The translations under genes were made by a program, and so were the position numbers. From contig CAWBGG010000004.1 of assembly GCA_963788205.1 (NCBI GenBank), positions 1 through 64,000 of the forward strand: 64,000 nt of DNA. The letters are read 5' to 3'. Below, piece after piece: positions 35,111-45,114 of this stretch. Position 1 is the first letter of the stretch, and every line of letters begins with the position of its first letter. The notes under the pieces are model-generated. The model was not told the origin of the DNA, made no database searches, and saw only the letters and a list, made by a program, of their open reading frames with translations. This DNA is from CAVVMA01 sp963788205 (GTDB lineage Bacteria > Desulfobacterota > Binatia > Binatales > Binataceae).

Positions 35111-35303
35111 AACAGAAAACGGCGACGTACGAGGACACCGGAATCCGGGATTTCCCTCGGTGGCCTCGGGACAGGCTCTTGCGCGCGCCAGGCACGCGCG
35201 CGGGAATGACACAAGGAGCGGCGCCGGAGCAGAATCGGTGTCACTGTATTGTGCAGCAATCAATAATAAAGATTCAGGGCAGAGTCCCGGAGGTACATCT
35301 TCG

Positions 35304-36440
35304 ATGAAGACCACACTGTCGGTCATCAAGGCCGACGTCGGATCGATCGGCGGACATATCAAGCCGAGCGCGCGAGTCAGGGAAACGATCGAGAGCTTCG
35401 TGCGCGACAAGGGCAAGAAGCTGCTGCGCGACATCTATATCAGCACCACCGGCGACGACGTGGCGATCCTGATGTCGCACGAGCACGGCGTCAACAATCC
35501 CAAAATCCACGAGCTGGCGTGGGACGCCTTTATGGCCGGAACGCGCGTGGCCAAGGAGCAGGGGCTCTACGGCGCCGGGCAGGACATGCTCAAGGACGCC
35601 TTCTCGGGCAATGTTCGCGGGCTGGGGCCCGCCTCGTGCGAGATGGAATTCGAGGAGCGGCCCAACGAGCCGTTCGTGTTCTTCGCCGCCGACAAGACCG
35701 ACCCCGGCGCGTACAACCTGCCGATGTACCTGTCGTTCGCCGATCCGATGCACTGCTCGGGTTTGCTGCTGTCGCCCAAGATGGCGAAGGGATTTACCTT
35801 CACGATCATGGATGTCAACCATACCGAGGGCGACCGTGTGATCGAACTGAACGCGCCCGACGAGCTTTACGACATCGCATGCCTGCTGCGCGACAACGAA
35901 CGCTTTGTGGTCGAATCGATCCGCAGCCGCGCCAGCCAGGAGGTCGGCGCGGTGGTATCGACCTCGCGGCTGCACAATATCGCCGGCACCTATACCGGCA
36001 AGGATGATCCGGTCGCGCTGGTGCGCGCGCAGGGCGTGTTCCCCGCCACGGGGGAAATCCTGTCGCCGTACCGGATCGGGCATTACGTGGCCGGCACGAT
36101 GCGCGGGAGCCATCACGGGCCGCTGATGCCGGTCAAGTTGAATTCAATGATTTCGTTCTTCGACGGCCCGGCGATCGTGACCGCAGCCGCATTCTGTGTG
36201 CACGAGGGCAAGTTCACCGAGCCGGTCGACTTGTTCGACCATCCGTTCTGGGACTGGGTGCGAAACAACGTCTCGCAGAAGGCGGCCGAGATTCGCAATC
36301 AGGGCTTTTCGGGTCCCGCGATGCTGCCCTACAGCGAGCTGGAGTACGGCGGAGTGGTCGAGAAGATGGGCGAGCTCGACGCCCGCTTTACGGTGCGCAA
36401 GGAAGGCGCAGCTAACGGGCGCAAGAAGAAAGCGGCATAG
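35304..36440 (+). CDS. Fructose-1,6-bisphosphate aldolase/phosphatase (type V FBPase)
   Basis: A 378-residue bifunctional gluconeogenic enzyme that condenses dihydroxyacetone phosphate with glyceraldehyde 3-phosphate and dephosphorylates the product. Recognised from KTTLSVIKADVGSIGGHIKP, DDVAILMSHEHGVNN, FAADKTDPGAYNLPMYL and SYSELEYGG-like (LPYSELEYGGVVEKM). The acidic residues bind Mg2+. The ATG at 35304 is chosen because the conserved N-terminus begins there and GGAGG lies 11 bases upstream. A much longer in-frame extension to 35079 only covers the repeat. It is typical of archaea and deep-branching bacteria. Confidence 0.9.
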   Translation: MKTTLSVIKADVGSIGGHIKPSARVRETIESFVRDKGKKLLRDIYISTTGDDVAILMSHEHGVNNPKIHELAWDAFMAGTRVAKEQGLYGAGQDMLKDAFSGNVRGLGPASCEMEFEERPNEPFVFFAADKTDPGAYNLPMYLSFADPMHCSGLLLSPKMAKGFTFTIMDVNHTEGDRVIELNAPDELYDIACLLRDNERFVVESIRSRASQEVGAVVSTSRLHNIAGTYTGKDDPVALVRAQGVFPATGEILSPYRIGHYVAGTMRGSHHGPLMPVKLNSMISFFDGPAIVTAAAFCVHEGKFTEPVDLFDHPFWDWVRNNVSQKAAEIRNQGFSGPAMLPYSELEYGGVVEKMGELDARFTVRKEGAANGRKKKAA

Positions 36441-36516
36441 GCTACGATTCCTACGGTTTGTAGGAAGCGGGCGGACGCAAGAATCGCGTCCGCCCGTAAA
36501 CTTCTGGCGTTCAAGG

Positions 36517-36596
36517 TTTGAAGTAGGGCCGGCGTCCCGCCGGCCTGATCTCGCAGATCGATCGCATGACCGGCGGGACGCCGGTCCCACTTCAAA
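36517..36596. repeat. Inverted repeat with 27-bp arms, possible terminator
   Basis: Arms 36517-36543 and 36570-36596 match at 25 of 27 positions (TTTGAAGTAGGG...CCACTTCAAA) and enclose 26 bases. TTTTTCC follows on the plus strand, so it could end the aldolase/phosphatase transcript. The GCCGGCG/CGCCGGC core links it to the dispersed hairpins at 19324 and 49189. The rest of 36441-36733 has no gene. Confidence 0.6.
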
Positions 36597-36733
36597 TTTT
36601 TCCTCCTCGTCGCCGGTGGTGATTCGGGGAGAGGATCCTACAAAGAGATTTCTTTGCTCCTTCACAAAAAGCCGAGTTGGATTGATTCTCGGTCTGGCAC
36701 TTGGGGCACTTCATTAGATCGGCCCCCGGGACA

Positions 36734-37591
36734 TCACGCTGAACGCAGATCTACTCCGGTGTCCGTGAAGACCCGCTCGAAGTAGTCTGCGTCGCGCTGC
36801 AGGCCACCGAGGCCAACCCAGTCCTCGTCGCTCAAGGCGCCGCGCCAGCCCAGGAAAGAGTGCGCGTCTGGACCAACGGGGAAGCGCAACCGCGGGTCGT
36901 CACCCTCGATCACGTAGCGGAGCACCTCCGCGACGAGAGTTGGAGACGCCTCCGGCTTCTCGGGGTTGGTGAAGAATGCGTGGAGCCGGCGCCCGTGCGG
37001 GTAGATCGTGTTCTGTTTGTATTGGGGCAAATTCGTGGTGGCCATCGGGGTATCGATGATGCCGGGCTCTACCAGAGCAACCTTGATTCCGTAGCCTTTG
37101 ACCTCCTGAGCCAGGCACTCCGTGAACGCCTCCAGGGCGAACTTCGACGCGCAGTAGGCGCTCTCCGCGAAGTAGGCGACGCGCCCGGCGATCAACGTCA
37201 CATTGATGATGCAGCCCGATCCCCGCTTCCGCATCGCCGGGAGCACCTGCTTGACGCAACGCACGGCGCCAAAATAGTTCGTCTGCATCACGCGCTGAAA
37301 CTGCTCGAGGCTTTCGTCCTCGACCGCGTTGGTGGTGAGGATTCCAGCGTTGTTGACCAGCACGTCGATTGAATTGCCCACCTTCCCGAAGACTTGAGCC
37401 ACTGACGCGTCGTCATCCACGTCCAGCGGGAGGACCGTCACCGGAAGCCTCGCCTCTGCGGCCACCTTCTCAAGGTCACAGGCGCTCGGGTTCCGCATGG
37501 TTGCGATGACTTCGTGTCCTGCGCGCGCCAAGAGCAGCGCGGCGTCGTAGCCGATTCCTTTGCTCGTTCCAGTGATCAGGACCTTGGCCAT
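36734..37591 (-). CDS. Short-chain dehydrogenase/reductase with atypical active site
   Basis: A 285-residue classical SDR. NAD(P)-binding TGTSKGIGYDA, DVDDDASV and VNNAGIL, then the YxxxK pair in SAYCASKFAL and the EPGIIDTPM loop. The catalytic Ser expected 13 residues before the Tyr is Leu here (INVTLIAGRVAYF), with Thr one place earlier. Activity may therefore be reduced or rely on the Thr. A C-terminal extension of about 60 residues follows the fold. The substrate is unknown and the neighbours give no hint. Confidence 0.8.
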   Translation of the reverse strand: MAKVLITGTSKGIGYDAALLLARAGHEVIATMRNPSACDLEKVAAEARLPVTVLPLDVDDDASVAQVFGKVGNSIDVLVNNAGILTTNAVEDESLEQFQRVMQTNYFGAVRCVKQVLPAMRKRGSGCIINVTLIAGRVAYFAESAYCASKFALEAFTECLAQEVKGYGIKVALVEPGIIDTPMATTNLPQYKQNTIYPHGRRLHAFFTNPEKPEASPTLVAEVLRYVIEGDDPRLRFPVGPDAHSFLGWRGALSDEDWVGLGGLQRDADYFERVFTDTGVDLRSA

Positions 37592-37639
37592 GCTTCAACT
37601 CCTTTGTTTCCCGGTGCGTCCATTCGAACTTGTAACCAC

Positions 37640-40600
37640 CTAACCTAACTCCTTCGCTAGCCGATCGGCGGGATCGGGGGCGCCCATGGCGCGGTACATG
37701 GCCTCGGCCTCGCGCAGACCCGCTGCCAGCACCTCAGGATCGTCGCGTCCGGCCATTCGGGCCTCCGCTTCGCGCAAGCGTGGCAGCAGGGAATTGCCGC
37801 CGCTCTGGCGGACCAACGCGCGGGCTGCGGCAATCACCGGGGCGATCTCGTGTTCCGGCGCGCCCTTATGGACGAGGGCGTCGGCCAGCGCGGCGCGGGT
37901 GAGGGCGGCCTGAAACCAGGTGCCGCCCGCATCTGCGGCCTCGATTCCCTCGCGTGCCCTGGCGATCGCAGCTTCGGCGTCGCCGCGAGCCAGACACGAG
38001 TCGGCAAATACCGCGAGGTAATAGCTCTGCCAGTCGAGCGCGTTACCCGCGTCACGCGCCTGCGCGAGGGCTTCGGTGAAGCGCTCTTCGCTGGCGCCGT
38101 AGTCGCCGTTTAGAAAAAAGCGGCCGCGAGGAAGAATGAAGCCGTGATCTGCGAATACCGGTTCCCAACCGCCTCGGCAATTTCCACTCCCTCCAGGCAT
38201 GCCCGGCGAAGGTTCGTGGCGGGCACTCGGGAAGTTCCGCGAGCGAGATACGCGCAGACGGGGGGCACCCCGAGGGCCCATCCGAGATTCTCTTGCGCAC
38301 CGTGCTCGCGGGCCATCCGGATGGCGCGTTCTGCGCGCGGCCAGCACTGGTCGAAACGGCCCGCCTGTGCCAGCGCCCACGCCGTCAAATGCTTGGCCCA
38401 GATCAACGGGCTGAAGCTAACCAACTCGCGGCCCACTTGCGGATCCCCGCCGGTGAGCTCAACGATGTGATCGAACGCCTCGAGCGCTTGCGGAATGCGC
38501 CCGGCGACGAAGAGCCAGTAGCCATGCGAGGTTTCAACCTGGAAGGTCTCGCCAAGGTCCATGCCATCGTTGAGCATGCCTCTGGCTTCTTTGGCGAGTT
38601 CGAGGGCCGCTTCCGCTCGACCGAGCACCCCCAGATAGGTCGCAAAACCGGAGAGCGCGCCGGCTATGGCAGATGGGCGCCCCAGCTCCTGCGCCAGCGA
38701 GCGGGCCTCCTCCATGCAGCTGCGCGCCTCGTCCTCGCTCATGCCCAGTCGCCAAGTGCCGCTCGCCAGGATGAAGGTGCACGCGCGCAGCCGCGACTCC
38801 TTGGCGTCTGCATCATCGAGCGAGCGGCCGAGGTCGCGCACCTTCCGCCAGTGCCGCACGCCCTCGACCGGATCGCGGGCCGCGGCCCATTCTGCGGCGC
38901 GGCGATGCCAGCGCACGGCCTGGCCGAGATCGGCGGCCTCTTCCCAGTGATGCGCCAGCAGCGCCGCCTGCTGGTCGAGGTCCTGCGCATGGGCTGCCTC
39001 GATGACGCGCGCGACCGCCGCGTGCAACCGTTTGCGCCGCTCCTGGAGCTGCGAGGCCAGCGCCACTTCCTGCGTCAGCGGATGCTTGAACAGATACTCG
39101 GCGACCGGATAAAGCGACTGCTCGTACACGAACTCGGCGTCCTTGAGCTTCTGCAGCGCTTCGCGCAACTGTGGTGCGGCCTGCTCGACCACCGCCGCCA
39201 GGGTCGGCTCGTCGAACTCGCGGCCGATTACCGCCGCGGTCTGCAGCACGTCCTTGTCCCGCTGCGCCAGCCGATCGATGCGCGCCGCCAGCAGCGCGTG
39301 CACTGAACTTGGCACCTCCAGCTTGTCCACCGGCGTGACCAGCCGATAAGCGCCCTTGCTGCCTTGCAGCTTCCCCGACTCGATGAGATTCTGCACCACC
39401 TCTTCGGTGAAGAACGGATTGCCGCCGGTGCGGGCATGAATCGCCTCGGCCAGGCCGGCGGTGCTGCGATCGTTGCCGAGCAGCGCATCGAGCAACTCGC
39501 GGATCGCGTCGGGGCCCAGCGGCGCGAGTGGTAGCTGGTGATAGAACGACTTCCCCATCCAGGGCGCCTGGTACTCGGGGCGAAAGTTGAGCAGCATCAG
39601 GGAGCGCGTCCCGGCCCGGGCGTCGATCAACGGCTCGAGATACGCCTCGCTGCCGCTGTCGAACCAGTGCAGATCTTCGAGCAAGGTTACCTGCGTCTCG
39701 CGCTGGCCGCGCGCCTGGTTCACCCTCCGGACGATGTCGAACATCTGGCGCTGGCGCGCCTCGGGATCGATACGCGGGGCCGGGTTCTCGGGGTCGGAAA
39801 CTCCCATGAAGTCGAAGACCAGCGGCAGGCTCTCGCGCAGGCTCTCATCGAGCAACAGCATGCGGCCGGCGATACGCTCGCGGGCGGTGGCTTCGCTATC
39901 CTGCTCGGTGATGCCGAAGAAGGCGCGAAACAGTCGTAGCATCGGCAGGAAGGGGATCGCCTTGCCGTGCGCGACCCCGGTGGTTTCGTAGGTCATCAAG
40001 CCGCGCGCCCGGCATCGCTCGAGGAACTCGAAGCACAGCCGGCTCTTGCCCAGCCCCGCTTCGCCGACAATCCCGATAATCTGGGCGTTGCCCTCCCGCG
40101 CGCGCGTTAACGCCGACTCCAGCACCTGCATCTCGTCGCCGCGTCCCACGAAGCGCGAGAAGCCCCGGCTGCGCGAAACGTCTAGGCGCGTGCGCATCTG
40201 CCCGAGCCCTTGCAGCTCGTAGACATGCATCGCCCCGTGCACCCCTTTGATCTCCATCTCGCCCAGGTCAGCGAGCGCGAAGTAGCCCTGGATTTGGGCG
40301 GCGGTATGCGCCGTGAGGTAGACCTTGCCCGGTTCGGCGATCTGTTCCATGCGGGAGGCGAGGCCGACGGTATGTCCCTGCGCGGTGTAGTCCATGTGCA
40401 AGTCGTCGCCGATCTTGCCGACGATCACCTCACCGGAGTTAAGCCCGATGCGGGCCGAGAAGTTGAGCCCGCGCCGCAGGCGCAACTCGTTGGCATAGCC
40501 GCGCAGCCCGTCAACAAGATGCAACGCCGCGTAGCAGGCGCGGCGCGCATGATCCTCGTGCGCGATCGGTGCGCCGAACAACGCCATGATGCCGTCGCCG

Positions 40601-41053
40601 GTGAACTTGTCCACAAAGCCCTCGAAGCGTTCGACCCCCTCCGAGAGGATCTGGAAAAAGCGGTTCATGATCTGCGACCACGCTTCCGGATCGAGCTGCT
40701 CCGCCAGCTCCATCGAGCCTTTTCACGTCGGCAAACAGCACCGTCACCTGCTTGCGCTCGCCTTCGAGCACGGCGCGCGAGGTCAGGATCTTGTCGGCCA
40801 GGTGCTTGGGCGTGTACGCGCGGGGGAATGGTTGCGAGGACGGGCCGCCGGCAGTAGACGTTGCCGCGGACCACGCGAGAGCGTTCTCCTCCCGCCGGGC
40901 GACGCGCTGAATGTCGACGAGTTCCTCGATGATTTCCTCGAGCGACTCATCGTCGAGCTCGAACTGCCGCCGGAGCATCCGCAAGGAGATCCGGCCATTC
41001 TGCTCGAGGTGGCGGCGCACTTCGCCGACTACCTCCATGAGATTTGTCTTCAC
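37640..41053 (-). pseudogene. Class III cyclase - AAA ATPase - TPR regulator, copy 1, two homopolymer frameshifts
   Basis: The corrected product has about 1137 residues. It starts at GTG 41053, overlapping the stop of copy 2 in GTGA. The N-terminal 60 residues form a helical domain (EVVGEVRRHLEQNGRISLRM). A cyclase domain follows: VTVLFADVK, then FTGDGIMALFGAP, with the transition-state Asn replaced by Gly (HTVGLASRMEQ). The AAA part has GIVGEAGLGKSRLCFEF, and TPR helices complete it. One extra T in the run 40720-40723 and one missing base in the A-run 38114-38119 break the frame. Copy 2 has the uninterrupted sequence at the first site. It could be a true pseudogene or an assembly error. It probably acts as an intracellular signalling regulator. 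Confidence 0.75.
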
Positions 41054-44000
41054 GGTGCGACTTCCTTCGCCAGGCGCGCGGCGTGGGCCGGTGCGCCGAT
41101 CTCTTCGTAGCCTTTCAGCGCCTGTCGCAGCAGTTGCGCGCGCGTCACGTCGTCGCCGAGCACGGCGGCCAATTCGGCGCGCCATTCACAGAGCGCGGGC
41201 GCGAGCGTCTTTGCTCCCGTGCGTTCGATCAATGCAGCCGCGCAGTCGAGAGCAGCTTCGGCGGCGTCGCGAGCCGCCGCGCCGCCGCGACGCAGGAGCG
41301 CGCGCGCCATGACGCCGTGGGCCTGGGCTTCGTAAATGCCGCGCAGCGAACGGCGGCAGAGCGCGATCGCCTCTTCGGCCGCGAACTGCGCGGCCGGCAG
41401 ATCCCCGGTCTGCAACTGGGCCTCGGCCAGGAGGCTCGCGGCCTTACCCGCATTTGCCCTGTCCACGCGCCCGTGGAGGTCGAGAGCGGCCCGGGCCGGC
41501 TCGATAGCGTCGGCAGCCCGACCGGCCGCGAGGTGTGCATATGCGAAGGCGAGCGGCGTCCGAGCCATCATGATCGGAGGCTCGCCCAGTCTGCGGCTGA
41601 TCTCCTCGACTTGACGCGCGCTGGCGAGTGCGCGCTCCGCGTCGTGGGCCAGATAGTGAGCTTCGGCAGCGTAGAACAGGGCATAGCCGGCCGCCTCCGG
41701 CGTGCCGTCCTCCTCGGCGAGGCGGCGGCAGCGGCCGAGCTCTTCGAGCCCCTCGGGAATCCGGCCCATCCAGGTGAGGCAGATGCCGCGCCAGATCGAG
41801 CACCCGGAATAGGGGTTTAAGCCAACGAGCCAATCCTCCCGAGGCATGTGGCGGGGAAAGCGCGCGAGCCCGTCCTCCGCGATCCGGATCGCTTCCGGGA
41901 GCCGTCCGCTGTAAACGAGTGCGTCGGCGAGGTAAAAGCAGGCATTGGCTTGAGCCGCAAGGTCGTCGATCTCGAGTGCCGCACGTTGGTTCTCGATCGC
42001 TAACTGGAGAGACTCAGCCACGTCGCCGGTAGCGCTCCGCGCGCGCCCATAGACCATCGACAGGTTCAGATGGGCGCGGCGATCGCCGATCGCGTTCGCG
42101 AGGGTCTGCCCTTCCTCCAATAGCGCGCGCGCCTCGTTGAGGCCGGTGCCGATCCGCCATCCCATGTTCAGAAGCTGCGTGCAGGCGGCGATGCCGAGCG
42201 GCGCAGCCTCGCGGTCGTCCGGAAGCTCGCGCAACAACGCGCGCACCCGCCCCCAGTGGCGCGTCGCGGCGGCGAAGTCGGTGCGACCCGCCCACTCGGC
42301 GGCGCGGCGATGCCAGCGCACGGCCTGCCCGAGATCAGCGGCCTGTTCCCAGTGATGCGCCAGCAGCGCCGCCTGCTGGTCGAGGTCATGCGCGTGGGCT
42401 GCCTCGATGACCCGCGCGACCGCCGCGTGCAGCCGTTTGCGCCGCTCCTGGAGCTGCGAGGCCAGCGCCACCTCCTGCGTCAGCGGATGCTTGAACAGAT
42501 ACTCGGCGACCGGATACAGCGACTGCTCGTACACGAACTCGGCGTCTTTGAGCTTCTGCAGCGCTTCGCGCAACTGCGGTGCGGCCTGCTCGACCACTGC
42601 GGCCAAAGTCGGCTCGTCGAACTCGCGACCGATCACCGCGGCGGTCTGCAGCACGTCTTTCTCGCGCTCCGCCAGCCGATCGATGCGCGCCGCCAGCAGC
42701 GCGTGCACTGAACTTGGCACCTCCAGCTTGTCGACCGGAGTCACCAGCCGATAGGCGCCCTTGCGGCCTTGCAGCTTGCCCGACTCGATGAGATTCTGCA
42801 CCACCTCCTCGGTGAAGAACGGATTGCCGCCGGTGCGGGCATGAATCGCCTCGGCCAGGCCGGCGGTGCTGGGATGCTTGCCGAGCAGCGCATCGACCAA
42901 CTCGCGGATCGCGTCGGGGCCCAGCGGCGCCAGCGGTAGCTGGTGGTAATACGACTTCCCCATCCAAGGCGCCTGGTACTCGGGGCGAAAGTTGAGCAGT
43001 ACGAGGGTGCGCGTCCCTACCGCAGCGTCGATCAGCGGCTCGAGAAACGCTTCGCTGCCGCCGTCGAACCAGTGCAGGTCCTCGAGCAAGATTACCTGCG
43101 TCTCCCTCTGTCCGCGCGCCTGGACCACGCGCCGGACCACGTCAAACGATTGCCGTTGCCGGGCCTCTGGATCCATGCGCGGGAGCGGCAGCTCCGGATC
43201 GGGTACACCGAGGAAGTCGAAGACCATTGGCAGCACCCCGGCGAACCCCTGGTCGAGCAGCAGCAGGCGACCGGCGATGCGCTCGCGGGCGGTGGCGTCA
43301 CTGTCCTGCTCGGTAACGCCGTAGAAGGCGCGGAACAGCCGCAGCACCGGCAGGAAGGGGATCGCCTTGCCGTGCGCAACGCCCGTGGTTTCGTAGGTCA
43401 TCAAGCCGCGCGCCCGGCAGCGCTCCAGAAACTCGAAGCACAGCCGGCTCTTGCCCAGCCCCGCTTCGCCGACAATCCCGATAATCTGCGCATTGCCCTC
43501 GCGCGCGCGCGTTAACGCCGACTCGAGCACCTGCATCTCGTCGCCGCGTCCAACGAAGCGCGAGAACCCCCGGCTGCGCGAAACGTCCAAGCGCGTGCGC
43601 ATCTGCCCGAGCCCGATCAGCTCGTAGACATGCATCGCCCCATGCACGCCTTTGATCTCCATCTCGCCCAAATCGGCGAGGGCGAAGTAGCCCTGTATCT
43701 GCGCGGCGGTGTGCGCAGTGAGATACACCTTGCCCGGCTCGGCGATCTGCTCCATGCGCGAGGCGAGGCCGACGGTGTGGCCCTGCGCGGTGTAGTCCAT
43801 GTGCAAGTCATCGCCGATCTTGCCGACGATCACTTCGCCGGAGTTAAGCCCGATGCGGGCCGAGAAGTTAAGGCCGCGGCGCAGGCGCAACTCGTTGGCA
43901 TAGGCGCGTAGCCCGTCCACCAGGTGCAACGCCGCGTAGCAGGCGCGGCGCGCGTGATCCTCGTGCGCGATCGGCGCGCCGAACAGCGCCATGATGCCGT

Positions 44001-44520
44001 CGCCGGTGAACTTGTCCACGAAGCCTTCGAAGCGCTCGACCCCCTCCGAGAGGACCTGGAAAAAGCGGTTCATGATCTGCGACCACTCTTCCGGGTCGAG
44101 CTGCTCCGCCAGCTCCATCGAGCCCTTCACATCGGCGAACAGGACCGTCACCTGCTTGCGCTCCCCTTCGAGCACGGCGCGCGAGGTCAGAATCTTCTCG
44201 GCCAGGTGTTTGGGGGTGTGGGCGCGCGGACTGCGGGCAAGGTTGTTCGTTGCCGGGTCGTTGGTGGTCAGCGGTGCAGTCGGCTGCACCCTCACCCGCT
44301 CGGCGACATCAATGCCGCCTCGCGACCTCTCCCGGTTTGCGCCTGCGAATGGTCCCGCAGGCGCGGGAGAGGTGAGGGTCGCGCCGCACTCGCCGCAGAA
44401 TCGGGCCGCAGGAGAGTTTTCAAATCCACATTTCGTGCAGCGCCGCTTGAACGGCGCGCCGCACTGCTCGCAGAACTTGAGCCCTTCGGGATTGTCCGCA
44501 TTGCAGCTTAGGCAGTGCAT
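41050..44520 (-). CDS. Class III cyclase - AAA ATPase - TPR regulator, copy 2 (intact)
   Basis: A 1156-residue protein. An N-terminal double zinc ribbon (MHCLSCNADNPEGLKFCEQC and CTKCGFENSPAARFCGECG) is joined by a variable linker to the class III nucleotide cyclase domain (metal Asp in LFADVKGS and FTGDGIMALFG; Asn of the transition-state motif is Gly in TVGLASRMEQ, so activity is uncertain). Next come the AAA/STAND-like ATPase (EAGLGKSRLCFEF Walker A, VILLEDLHWFDGG Walker B) and about 400 residues of TPR-like helices. The middle of about 645 residues is over 90% identical to copy 1 by eye, while both ends differ. The trmL-dtd genes lie upstream in the same direction. Confidence 0.85.
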   Translation of the reverse strand: MHCLSCNADNPEGLKFCEQCGAPFKRRCTKCGFENSPAARFCGECGATLTSPAPAGPFAGANRERSRGGIDVAERVRVQPTAPLTTNDPATNNLARSPRAHTPKHLAEKILTSRAVLEGERKQVTVLFADVKGSMELAEQLDPEEWSQIMNRFFQVLSEGVERFEGFVDKFTGDGIMALFGAPIAHEDHARRACYAALHLVDGLRAYANELRLRRGLNFSARIGLNSGEVIVGKIGDDLHMDYTAQGHTVGLASRMEQIAEPGKVYLTAHTAAQIQGYFALADLGEMEIKGVHGAMHVYELIGLGQMRTRLDVSRSRGFSRFVGRGDEMQVLESALTRAREGNAQIIGIVGEAGLGKSRLCFEFLERCRARGLMTYETTGVAHGKAIPFLPVLRLFRAFYGVTEQDSDATARERIAGRLLLLDQGFAGVLPMVFDFLGVPDPELPLPRMDPEARQRQSFDVVRRVVQARGQRETQVILLEDLHWFDGGSEAFLEPLIDAAVGTRTLVLLNFRPEYQAPWMGKSYYHQLPLAPLGPDAIRELVDALLGKHPSTAGLAEAIHARTGGNPFFTEEVVQNLIESGKLQGRKGAYRLVTPVDKLEVPSSVHALLAARIDRLAEREKDVLQTAAVIGREFDEPTLAAVVEQAAPQLREALQKLKDAEFVYEQSLYPVAEYLFKHPLTQEVALASQLQERRKRLHAAVARVIEAAHAHDLDQQAALLAHHWEQAADLGQAVRWHRRAAEWAGRTDFAAATRHWGRVRALLRELPDDREAAPLGIAACTQLLNMGWRIGTGLNEARALLEEGQTLANAIGDRRAHLNLSMVYGRARSATGDVAESLQLAIENQRAALEIDDLAAQANACFYLADALVYSGRLPEAIRIAEDGLARFPRHMPREDWLVGLNPYSGCSIWRGICLTWMGRIPEGLEELGRCRRLAEEDGTPEAAGYALFYAAEAHYLAHDAERALASARQVEEISRRLGEPPIMMARTPLAFAYAHLAAGRAADAIEPARAALDLHGRVDRANAGKAASLLAEAQLQTGDLPAAQFAAEEAIALCRRSLRGIYEAQAHGVMARALLRRGGAAARDAAEAALDCAAALIERTGAKTLAPALCEWRAELAAVLGDDVTRAQLLRQALKGYEEIGAPAHAARLAKEVAP

Positions 44521-44604
44521 CTGGTCCTCGGCGATCCGAATTGGAAATGCACAGTATCACAGCGGCCCTTCAGGGCGTGCTCCGGCACTCTTTAGCCAAC
44601 CGCG

Positions 44605-45090
44605 TCACCCGGTCAGCATCCCCATCTGGCGCAGCGCTTCGTACACAACGATCGAAACCGCGTTGGCGAGGTTGAGGCTGCGGACGCCGGGCTCGAAGAT
44701 CGGAATCCGGTATGCGTGCGCCATCCGATCGCGCAGGAACTCGGCGCCGAGTCCCTTGGTCTCGCCGCCGAAGACCAGCATGTCGCCGGGCTCGTAGCGC
44801 GCGTCCAGATATGACTTCGCGGCATGAACGGAAAAATACTTGAACGACGCCGGCCCGCTCTGCGCCGCGAATTGGTCCCATCCGGAGTAGGTGCGCAAAT
44901 CGACCAGCGGCCAATAGTCCAGCCCTGCGCGTTTCAGGTAGCGATCCTCCAGCGAGAAGCCGAGCGGCCCGACCAGATGCAGCCGCGTGCGCGTGGCCGC
45001 CGTCAGCCGCGCGATCGAGCCCGTGTTCTGTGGAATCTCGGGCCGCACCAGCACTACATGGAGTGCCGGCGCAATCGCTACAGGAGCCAT
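44605..45090 (-). CDS. trmL: tRNA (cytidine/uridine-34 2'-O)-methyltransferase TrmL
   Basis: A 161-residue SPOUT methyltransferase that 2'-O-methylates the wobble base of tRNA-Leu. LHVVLVRPEIPQNTGSIARL holds the first motif, MLVFGGETKGLG the second, and RIPIFEPGVRSLNLANAVSI the knot that binds S-adenosylmethionine. Length is standard. The gene is 24 bases downstream of the DUF1285-like gene on the same strand. Confidence 0.9.
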   Translation of the reverse strand: MAPVAIAPALHVVLVRPEIPQNTGSIARLTAATRTRLHLVGPLGFSLEDRYLKRAGLDYWPLVDLRTYSGWDQFAAQSGPASFKYFSVHAAKSYLDARYEPGDMLVFGGETKGLGAEFLRDRMAHAYRIPIFEPGVRSLNLANAVSIVVYEALRQMGMLTG

Positions 45091-45114
45091 CGCGAACGGA
45101 TCATCTCAAGCGGA

